A DNA stretch of 8,409 nt from Clostridiaceae bacterium. Its GTDB lineage: Bacteria > Bacillota > Clostridia > Oscillospirales > Acutalibacteraceae. Position 1 is the stretch's first letter; every line of letters begins with the position of its first letter. The stretch spans positions 1 to 8,409 of the forward strand of contig JAEDML010000051.1 of the NCBI GenBank assembly GCA_016303035.1, in the 5' to 3' direction. Under the pieces are notes generated by a model that made no database searches, had not been told where the DNA came from, and was given only the letters and a program-made list of their open reading frames with translations. The translations under genes and the position numbers were made by a program. Shown one piece after another: positions 1 to 5,352 of the stretch.

Positions 1-25
1 GCTTCGCTTTTTTATTATAAATCTA
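1..25 (-). terminator. Possible secA terminator, cut by window edge
   Basis: Read on the minus strand, the bases after the secA stop run AATAAAAAAAGCGAAGC up to the edge. An A-run followed by a short GC-rich arm is what the first half of a bidirectional intrinsic terminator looks like, and the plus strand shows the complementary GCTTCGC followed by six T. The other arm lies outside the window, so the hairpin itself cannot be confirmed. Confidence 0.3.
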
Positions 26-2758
26 TCAGTCAAGATCCTTGCCGCAGCAGCGCTTATACTTTTTACCGCTGCCGCAGGGGCAAAGGGCGTTTTTGCTTAC
101 TACACCGTGACCTCTTACGGTTTTCGAAGTGTTTTCGCCTGTCGAGGTTTCCTCCGCTACCTTTTCGCGGCGAACCTCCTCGTTGCGGCGGACGCGTACC
201 GTAAGCACAAGCTTTGCGGTTTGCTCGCGTATTGTATCGGTCATAGCCGAGAACATATCATAGCTGTCGTTACGGTACTCTACTACGGGATCGTGCTGAC
301 CGTATGCGCGAAGTCCGATACCCTGACGGAGCTGATCCATATTATCGATATGATCCATCCAGTTTGTATCAACGCTTCTAAGCAGCATTACACGCTCGAT
401 TTCGCGCATTGTATCGCTTCCGAATTCTTCTTCTCTGCGGTCGTAAATCTCATGCGCTTTATTTTTAAGGCTGTCGGCAACCTGCTCGCGCGTGGTGTTT
501 CCGAGCTCCTCGGGGGTAAATACCAAATCGTCGGGTGAGGTTATCCAACCGAGGAAATATTCGCGCAGTCCCTTTAAATCCCAATTATCGTGAACGGCGT
601 CATCACTTAGGAATATCTTGCAGTAGGAATCAATCGTTTCGTCAATCATCTTAAGCACGGTACCTTTGAGGTTTTCACCGTCAAGCACCTTGTTGCGCTG
701 CTCGTAGATAAGCTCGCGCTGTTTGTTCATTACATCGTCATACTGCAAAACATTTTTACGGGTGGCAAAATTCATACCCTCTTTTTTCTTCTGCGCGCCC
801 TCTATGGTACGGGAAAGCATACCGCTCTCAAGCGGAGTGTCCTCCTCAACCTTAAGCGTTTCCATAAGATTTGAAATGCGCTCGCCGCCGAACAGGCGCA
901 TAAGATCATCTTCAAGCGAGACGAAGAACTGCGTGCGTCCCGGGTCGCCCTGACGGCCTGCGCGTCCGCGCAGCTGATTGTCGATTCGTCTTGAATCATG
1001 GCGCTCGGTGCCGATTATGCAAAGGCCGCCTGCCTCTCTCACCTTTTCGGCTTCGGGGGCTATTTGCGCCTTGAATTTATTGTAATATTCCTTATAAAGC
1101 TTACGGGCGTTTATAATATCCTCGTTATCGGTCTCGGCAAAACCGGTTGCTTCGCTGATTATATCATCGGTAAGACCGTCGCCCCTCATCTGCGCCTTTG
1201 CAAGGTATTCCGCATTACCGCCGAGCATAATATCGGTACCGCGGCCTGCCATATTTGTGGCGATTGTGACGGCGCCCGGCATACCTGCCTGTGCGATAAT
1301 CTCAGCTTCCTTTTCGTGGTGCTTGGCATTAAGCACATTATGCTTTATGCCGCGCCTTTTAAGCATTGAAGAAAGCAGTTCGGATTTTTCAATTGTAACC
1401 GTACCCACAAGCACCGGCTGAAGCTTTTTGTGACATTCCTCAATACGGTCGATAACCGCGTTGAATTTCGCCTTTTCGGTCTTGTAGACAACATCGTTTT
1501 CATCAGCACGGATAAGCGGCTTATTTGTAGGAATTTCAATAACATCCAGCTTGTATATTTCGCGGAATTCGTCCTCCTCGGTCATGGCGGTACCCGTCAT
1601 ACCCGAAAGCTTATTGTAAAGTCTAAAGAAATTCTGGAATGTAATTGTGGCAAGCGTTTTGGATTCGCGAGCGACCTTTACGCCCTCCTTAGCCTCTATT
1701 GCCTGATGCAGACCCTCATTGTAGCGTCTGCCGTACATAAGGCGGCCGGTAAATTCATCAACGATGATAACCTCGCCGTCCTTTACGACATAATCAACAT
1801 CGCGCTTCATAATACCGTGGGCGCGTATCGCCTGATTTATATGGTGGGCGATTGCTATATTCTCGGTATCGTTAAGATTGTCAATCTTAAAATATTCCTC
1901 CGCCTTTTTAACGCCCGACGGAGTAAGCGTTGCCGTGCGCGCCTTTTCGTCTACGACATAGTCGCCGTCGTAATTTGTATCCTCATCGCTCGCTTTATCG
2001 TCCATTTCCTTGACCTTGAACATTTTAAGCGTTTTGACAAAGCGGTTTGCCTGTGCGTAAAGGTCTGTGGATTTATCGCTCTGACCCGAAATAATAAGCG
2101 GCGTTCTCGCCTCGTCTATGAGAATGGAGTCCACCTCATCGACAATGGCGAAGTTATGTCCGCGCTGAACCTTCTGCTCCTTGTAGATAACCATATTATC
2201 ACGCAGATAGTCAAAGCCGAGCTCGTTATTTGTGCAGTAGGTTATGTCGGCGTTATACGCCGCCTTTTTCTGATCGGAATCCATACCGTGAACGATAAGA
2301 CCGACGCTAAGTCCCATAAAACGGTAGAGCTTACCCATCCATTCGGAATCTCGCTTTGCAAGGTAGTCGTTTACCGTTACTATGTGAACGCCCTTGCCCG
2401 AAAGCGCGTTAAGATAAGCAGGAAGCGTTGCGACCAGCGTTTTGCCTTCGCCTGTTTTCATCTCGCTTATTCGCCCCTGATGAAGCACGATACCGCCGAT
2501 AATCTGAACCGGGAAGTGCCGCATACCGAGAACGCGGTCGCCCGCCTCGCGGCAGGCGGCAAAGGCCTCGGGCAGAATATCGTCAAGCGTTTCGCCGTTT
2601 TTTAGTCTCTCCTTAAATTCGTCGGTCTTTCCGCGAAGCTCATCATCGGAAAGCGCCTTATATTCCTCCTCATAAGACAAAACCTTTTGCTGAATCGGAA
2701 TAATTCTCTTAATTTCCTTTTCGCTGTAATTGCCGAAAAGCGCTTTTAATAAATTCAT
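26..2758 (-). CDS. secA: Preprotein translocase ATPase SecA
   Basis: SecA is the cytosolic and membrane-peripheral ATPase that pushes unfolded preproteins through the SecYEG channel. The 910-residue product carries the full set of family motifs: Walker A MKTGEGKT at 100-107, Walker B/DEVD at 207-210, the IVDEFTGR segment near 332-339, GTAMTEE near 389, helicase motif V TNMAGRGTDI at 501-510, and motif VI QLRGRAGRQGDPGR at 595-608. The helical scaffold region includes the NWMDHIDNMDQLRQGI stretch near 799. The C-terminus ends in a SEC-C zinc motif with Cys893, Cys895, Cys904 and Cys905, which in relatives binds zinc and helps contact chaperones or lipids. It is longer than B. subtilis SecA (about 841) because of an acidic insertion around 247-268 in the preprotein cross-linking region and a segment of about 55 residues around 515-572 in the second nucleotide-binding domain; both occur in other clades. 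The ATG at 2758 was chosen because the protein then begins MNLLKALFGNYSEKEIKR like its relatives; a GTG two codons earlier (2764) is an alternative. It lies 40 bp after apbE on the same strand. Confidence 0.98.
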   Translation of the reverse strand: MNLLKALFGNYSEKEIKRIIPIQQKVLSYEEEYKALSDDELRGKTDEFKERLKNGETLDDILPEAFAACREAGDRVLGMRHFPVQIIGGIVLHQGRISEMKTGEGKTLVATLPAYLNALSGKGVHIVTVNDYLAKRDSEWMGKLYRFMGLSVGLIVHGMDSDQKKAAYNADITYCTNNELGFDYLRDNMVIYKEQKVQRGHNFAIVDEVDSILIDEARTPLIISGQSDKSTDLYAQANRFVKTLKMFKVKEMDDKASDEDTNYDGDYVVDEKARTATLTPSGVKKAEEYFKIDNLNDTENIAIAHHINQAIRAHGIMKRDVDYVVKDGEVIIVDEFTGRLMYGRRYNEGLHQAIEAKEGVKVARESKTLATITFQNFFRLYNKLSGMTGTAMTEEDEFREIYKLDVIEIPTNKPLIRADENDVVYKTEKAKFNAVIDRIEECHKKLQPVLVGTVTIEKSELLSSMLKRRGIKHNVLNAKHHEKEAEIIAQAGMPGAVTIATNMAGRGTDIMLGGNAEYLAKAQMRGDGLTDDIISEATGFAETDNEDIINARKLYKEYYNKFKAQIAPEAEKVREAGGLCIIGTERHDSRRIDNQLRGRAGRQGDPGRTQFFVSLEDDLMRLFGGERISNLMETLKVEEDTPLESGMLSRTIEGAQKKKEGMNFATRKNVLQYDDVMNKQRELIYEQRNKVLDGENLKGTVLKMIDETIDSYCKIFLSDDAVHDNWDLKGLREYFLGWITSPDDLVFTPEELGNTTREQVADSLKNKAHEIYDRREEEFGSDTMREIERVMLLRSVDTNWMDHIDNMDQLRQGIGLRAYGQHDPVVEYRNDSYDMFSAMTDTIREQTAKLVLTVRVRRNEEVRREKVAEETSTGENTSKTVRGHGVVSKNALCPCGSGKKYKRCCGKDLD

Positions 2759-2768
2759 ATGCACCGTA

Positions 2769-2774
2769 TCCTTT
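2769..2774 (-). promoter_or_regulatory. secA ribosome binding site
   Basis: AAAGGA on the minus strand lies 10 bases before the ATG at 2758 and only 4 before the GTG at 2764, so spacing alone does not settle the start. Family N-terminus similarity favours the ATG. A small inverted repeat, minus-strand CCCTTTTTAAAGGG at 2777-2790, sits two bases upstream of this site. It could form a weak hairpin but is too poor to call a terminator. No convincing separate secA promoter was seen in the 40-bp gap, so secA may be co-transcribed with apbE or use a promoter inside it. Confidence 0.6.
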
Positions 2775-2798
2775 CACCCTTTAAAAAGGGCGATATTT

Positions 2799-3746
2799 CT
2801 ATTTGTAAAATATTTTCTTATCCTTAATGTATAAACCCGAGGAAAGGGTTATTTTGCCGTTTTCATCAATAAAAACGGCTTCGGTATTTTCGGTATTTTC
2901 TATCAGGGCAAGCCCGTCTTTAAGTCCCGAAAGCAGGCAGCAGGTGGAAAGCGCGTCGCAGTCAAATGAGCTTTCACCGATAACCGTTACCGAGGTAAGC
3001 CCGTTTTGCACGCCGTAGCCGGTTTCGGGGTCAAGCACATGGTGGTAAACCGTACCGTCGCTTTCTATATATCGCTGATAGATTCCCGATGTAACGGCGG
3101 TTTTATCCTTAAGCTTTAACGTAGCCGCAATGCCGCCGGTAAAGGGTTGCTCTATTCCCACCTTATACTCTCTGCCGAAGACAACAACATTTCCGCCTAA
3201 GTTTATTATACCGTGTGTTGCGCCGCTTTCAAGCAGATATTCTTTAATGCGGTCGGCGATATAGCCCTTTGCAATTGCGCCGAGGTCTATAATACTGCCG
3301 TTAAGATTTATACCTTCATCTTCAATTTCTATGCTGTGGTAATCAACGCTTCTAAGCGCGTCGGCAATTTCACTGCGGTCGGGCACTATATCTCCGCCGA
3401 AATCCCACAGTCTGCTTACCGCGCCTATCGTAATATCAAACCTGCCAAAGGTTAAATCCGAAAATTCAAGCGCGCGGCGTATGATATTTTCGGTGTCCTT
3501 ACTTACCTTTACAAATCCGTCTGTACTGTTAAGACGGTCAACATCGCTGCCTTCAACCGTACGGCTTAAAATTTTTTCATACTGTGAACAGTGCGCAAAA
3601 GCCTCGCCGATTACTGCACTGTCGCAGTCGGCGGTAATTGTCGCAACCGTGTCAAGCACGAACTGCGTTACGGTATTCTCCTTTTCGGTGCATCCGCAAA
3701 GCAGAAGCATTACCAAAAGCATTTGAACAGAAACAATTTTTTTCAT
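2799..3746 (-). CDS. apbE: FAD:protein FMN transferase (ApbE), lipoprotein
   Basis: ApbE family enzymes take FMN from FAD and attach it through a phosphoester bond to Thr/Ser of target redox proteins outside the cytoplasmic membrane; magnesium is required. The 315-residue product is of usual length. Its N-terminus is a lipoprotein signal: MKK, a short hydrophobic stretch, and lipobox LCGC with the lipidated Cys at 19. Family signatures follow in order: DITIGAVSRLWDFG (104-117), DLGAIAKGYIAD (154-165), a GIINLGGNVVVFG strand (179-191), TSGIYQRY (219-226), HHVLDPETG (235-243), and CDALSTCC (263-270), whose Asp264 and Thr268 match the family's metal-binding pair. The frame stays open upstream to 3941, but that part overlaps the divergent NusG-II gene and the predicted promoter, so the ATG at 3746 before MKK is preferred. 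It has no Shine-Dalgarno sequence, and the promoter places the transcript start at the ATG itself. No flavinylation target is visible in the window, so the acceptor is unknown. Confidence 0.95.
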   Translation of the reverse strand: MKKIVSVQMLLVMLLLCGCTEKENTVTQFVLDTVATITADCDSAVIGEAFAHCSQYEKILSRTVEGSDVDRLNSTDGFVKVSKDTENIIRRALEFSDLTFGRFDITIGAVSRLWDFGGDIVPDRSEIADALRSVDYHSIEIEDEGINLNGSIIDLGAIAKGYIADRIKEYLLESGATHGIINLGGNVVVFGREYKVGIEQPFTGGIAATLKLKDKTAVTSGIYQRYIESDGTVYHHVLDPETGYGVQNGLTSVTVIGESSFDCDALSTCCLLSGLKDGLALIENTENTEAVFIDENGKITLSSGLYIKDKKIFYK

Positions 3747-3752
3747 AGTAAC

Positions 3753-3781
3753 ATTATACATTGTCTTTAAATTTTTGTAAA
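3753..3781 (-). promoter_or_regulatory. apbE promoter, predicted leaderless
   Basis: On the minus strand there is a -35 box TTTACA (3776-3781), a spacer of exactly 17 bases, and a perfect -10 box TATAAT (3753-3758). The first base of the apbE ATG (3746) is the seventh base after the -10 box, which is the usual transcription start. The mRNA would therefore begin at or within a base or two of AUG, consistent with the absence of any ribosome binding site. The match to sigma-A consensus is strong (11 of 12 bases); the leaderless conclusion is inferred. Confidence 0.75.
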
Positions 3782-3794
3782 GATGTGTTACAAT
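3766..3794 (+). promoter_or_regulatory. Promoter of the NusG-II gene
   Basis: An extended -10 element TGT-TACAAT (3786-3794) is preceded, with a 17-base spacer, by a weak -35 TTTAAA (3766-3771). The transcript would start near 3801 and carry a leader of about 22 bases containing the AGGAGG site. A second reading uses TATAAA at 3800-3805 with TTGTAA at 3775-3780, but its 19-base spacer is poor and the start would fall on the ribosome binding site. The promoter overlaps the oppositely oriented apbE promoter. Confidence 0.5.
3775..3793. repeat. Dyad TTGTAA-N7-TTACAA, candidate operator
   Basis: A perfect 6-bp inverted repeat with a 7-base centre (AGATGTG) lies between the two divergent genes. 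It covers the apbE -35 box and most of the NusG-II -10 box, so a bound dimeric regulator could control both. Part of the symmetry may come from promoter boxes that happen to be complementary. It vaguely resembles Rex-type redox operators (TTGTTAA-N4-TTAACAA), but the spacing and arms do not match well, so no regulator is assigned. Confidence 0.4.
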
Positions 3795-3809
3795 CAAAAT
3801 ATAAAAGAT

Positions 3810-3815
3810 AGGAGG
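3810..3815 (+). promoter_or_regulatory. Ribosome binding site deciding a GTG start
   Basis: AGGAGG lies 7 bases before the GTG at 3823. This strong site at ideal spacing supports GTG as the true start of the NusG-II gene; no ATG lies in frame nearby before the membrane segment. Confidence 0.85.
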
Positions 3816-3822
3816 CAAAAGG

Positions 3823-4140
3823 GTGATTAAGCGCAGCGATATAATAATTTTTGCGGCGGTTATCGCCGCTGCCGCCGCAATTTTCGGCATATTTCGGCTG
3901 AATGAGTCAAACGGCACCTCGGTTTTAATAACCGAAAACAATCAAACGGTATACAAGGGGAGTATTCACACCGATAAAACAGTAAAGCTTTCGGGCAATA
4001 CCGTGGTAATAAAGAACGGCTATGCTACCGTCAGTAAAGCCGACTGTAAAAATCAAATATGTGTAAACCACAAAAAAATTTCAAAAAAAGGGGAGACGAT
4101 AGTCTGTCTCCCGAACAAGGTTATTGTGGAAATAAAATAG
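3823..4140 (+). CDS. NusG domain II-containing membrane protein
   Basis: This 105-residue protein matches the NusG domain II family found in Firmicutes beside apbE genes. Despite the name it lacks the NusG N-terminal domain that binds RNA polymerase, so a transcription role is not implied. Residues 1-6 are a short charged MIKRSD, and 7-25 are an alanine- and isoleucine-rich hydrophobic helix that should anchor it with the C-terminal domain outside the membrane. The domain (about 32-105) ends in the family signature: ADCKNQICV at 73-81, ISKKGETIVCLPNKVIVEI at 86-104, with Cys75, Cys80 and Cys95. The cysteine pair and the later cysteine are conserved in relatives I recall and could form a disulfide or bind a cofactor, which is inference. 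The gene starts with GTG, is divergent from apbE with a 76-bp gap, and its TAG stop forms part of the terminator stem. Divergent pairing with apbE suggests a shared role in envelope flavin or redox chemistry. The biochemical function is not known to me. Confidence 0.88.
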   Translation: MIKRSDIIIFAAVIAAAAAIFGIFRLNESNGTSVLITENNQTVYKGSIHTDKTVKLSGNTVVIKNGYATVSKADCKNQICVNHKKISKKGETIVCLPNKVIVEIK

Positions 4141-4167
4141 GCTGTTCCGTTTTTATCGGAACAGCCT
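4139..4167. terminator. Bidirectional intrinsic terminator
   Basis: AGGCTGTTCCG (4139-4149) and CGGAACAGCCT (4157-4167) form a perfect 11-bp stem with a 7-base loop. On the plus strand it is followed by CTGTTTT, and on the minus strand by ATTTTATTT, so it can end transcripts arriving from both sides. The minus-strand tail is the longer T-rich tract, suggesting stronger termination of the lipoprotein transcript. The last two bases of the NusG-II TAG stop (4138-4140) are the first two bases of the stem, and the lipoprotein stop at 4173-4175 lies 5 bases from the other arm. Confidence 0.88.
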
Positions 4168-4172
4168 CTGTT

Positions 4173-5252
4173 TTATGCTGTAGCGGACGGTTCTGCTATC
4201 TTTTTAACCTTAAAGCGGCGTATTGCATAATTGCTTATGTCAAAATCCATTTTCTTTACATAGTCCTCTATGAAATCCTCATACTCGTCGTCCTTTAAAA
4301 GGTGGCGTGAAGAAAGGTCAAGATTTTTAACATAATATTCGTCAGCCGCAAGGTCGCGCTTTACAAGCAGTACAAGTCCCGCGTCCTCGTCAAGCTCTAT
4401 AAGCTTTACTTCGCCTACCGCCATTTCGGAAGCGTCATCAAAATAATCGGAAGCATAGCCGGTATCCTCGGCGCCTAATACGCTTGCATATTTGTTGACC
4501 GGCTCAAGCTCCTCGCTGTCGGTATCCTCCGTTTCTTCTTGGTCACTGCTGCCGTTATATTCCTTGTAAACCTCCTCAAAGGTCTTTTCGCCGCTGTTAA
4601 GCGCGGTTACATAGGAATTAAACTGTTCCTTTAAGGAAGCCTTTTCCTCGTCGGTCTTGCTTGAAAAATCCGCCTCAAGCTTATCTGCCAGCATAAAGTT
4701 TTCAAGCGTTGCTGACTTTACATCCTCTGCGGATATTTCCTTTTCGCCGCCCTCGCCGTAGAGATGCTCAAAGTAGAGGTTTGAATAATAGGCGTCCTTC
4801 ATATACTTTGCGTAGGTTTCCTTGCTGACGCCGTTCGGCTCATAATACTGCGAATAACCGTAGTTTGTCCAGTAGTATTCGACATAGGAATCTACATTGC
4901 TTTCTGTCTCCTCGTCAAGTTCAAGGTCGGCTTTTTTGCAGAGTGTTTTATAGGCGGCTATTTTCTTTACATTCTCAATAGCGGTATCTTCAACCCAGTT
5001 TACGAATTTTTTGCCGTCAATCTTCTTTGAGTAATAGTCTATATCCTCGGTGCTTTCATCCTCGTCAAGTTCTTCCTTTACCTTGCTCTTTGCCTCATTA
5101 TCGGCATTGATAAGGGCGCACATATAATACGCCGAGGTAAATTTAATATTGCCTGATTTCACGGCTATCTCGTCCTTTTTATGACAGCCTGCAGCGGTAA
5201 GCGCCGTAAGCACCGCCAAAACACAGACACAGATAAGTTTTAACTTTTTCAT
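4173..5252 (-). CDS. PrsA/SurA-like lipoprotein, degenerate foldase
   Basis: The 359-residue product begins with a lipoprotein signal (MKKLKLICVC, then a hydrophobic core) and a lipobox AAGC with Cys23. GGAGGA at 5259-5264, six bases before the ATG, sets the start. The mature part is highly charged. Residues about 85-165 look like the helical SurA/PrsA N-terminal chaperone region, including the AIENVKKIAAYKTLCKKADL helix and aromatic-rich YVEYYWTNYGYSQYYEP. A weak parvulin-like order follows: FEEVYKEYNGSS near 225-236, an acidic stretch EETEDTDSEELEP at 239-251 where the family has the S...GG.LG portion, then MAVGEVKLIELDEDAGLVLLVKRD at 277-300, read here in two pieces as MAVGEVKLIEL and VLLVKRD. 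The conserved His-containing HILV strand that opens active parvulins is not visible. The location just after mfd is typical of a peptidyl-prolyl isomerase lipoprotein gene in Clostridia. It is probably an extracytoplasmic folding or holdase factor without rotamase activity; a substrate-binding lipoprotein is less likely. It has its own promoter and terminator. Confidence 0.7.
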   Translation of the reverse strand: MKKLKLICVCVLAVLTALTAAGCHKKDEIAVKSGNIKFTSAYYMCALINADNEAKSKVKEELDEDESTEDIDYYSKKIDGKKFVNWVEDTAIENVKKIAAYKTLCKKADLELDEETESNVDSYVEYYWTNYGYSQYYEPNGVSKETYAKYMKDAYYSNLYFEHLYGEGGEKEISAEDVKSATLENFMLADKLEADFSSKTDEEKASLKEQFNSYVTALNSGEKTFEEVYKEYNGSSDQEETEDTDSEELEPVNKYASVLGAEDTGYASDYFDDASEMAVGEVKLIELDEDAGLVLLVKRDLAADEYYVKNLDLSSRHLLKDDEYEDFIEDYVKKMDFDISNYAIRRFKVKKIAEPSATA

Positions 5253-5270
5253 TGATATTCCTCCGTAAAG

Positions 5271-5286
5271 GGTGCGGTATCACACC
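5271..5286 (-). other. Small hairpin in the lipoprotein mRNA leader
   Basis: On the minus strand GGTGTG-ATAC-CGCACC can pair as a 6-bp stem with one G-U pair and a four-base loop. It would start about 8 bases into the predicted 41-base leader and end 6 bases before the GGAGGA site. It could stabilise the 5' end of the transcript, but a stem this short may be chance. Confidence 0.3.
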
Positions 5287-5299
5287 GTAATTTATTATG

Positions 5300-5328
5300 A
5301 TTATATAACAATAAATTTAAAAAGTCTA
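5300..5328 (-). promoter_or_regulatory. Promoter of the PrsA-like lipoprotein gene
   Basis: Minus-strand -35 box TAGACT (5323-5328, 4 of 6 consensus bases), 17-base AT-rich spacer, and perfect -10 box TATAAT (5300-5305). The start would be near 5293, giving a leader of about 41 bases. The 100-bp gap after mfd shows no clear terminator, so some read-through from mfd is also possible. Confidence 0.65.
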
Positions 5329-5352
5329 CTATAATTTGTTAATAATGCGGCT

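Noticed and set aside
1430..2605. Long plus-strand open frame (391 codons) opposite secA
   Set aside because: It lies fully antisense to well-supported secA motifs, lacks recognisable domains or a convincing ribosome binding site, and is best explained as a codon-usage shadow.
3775..3793. Rex operator for the TTGTAA-N7-TTACAA dyad
   Set aside because: The arms lack the extra T and the spacer is too long for the Rex consensus, so it is kept only as an unassigned dyad.
3747..3941. 65-residue N-terminal extension of ApbE in the same frame
   Set aside because: It overlaps the NusG-II gene and both promoters, and would bury the lipoprotein signal MKK...LCGC in the middle of the protein.
4059..4298. 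Plus-strand frame of 79 codons overlapping the NusG-II 3' end
   Set aside because: It runs through the terminator hairpin and into the lipoprotein gene in antisense, with no ribosome binding site or homology.
5306..5352. Intrinsic terminator for mfd
   Set aside because: There is a T-rich run but no stable GC stem before it between the mfd stop and the downstream promoter.
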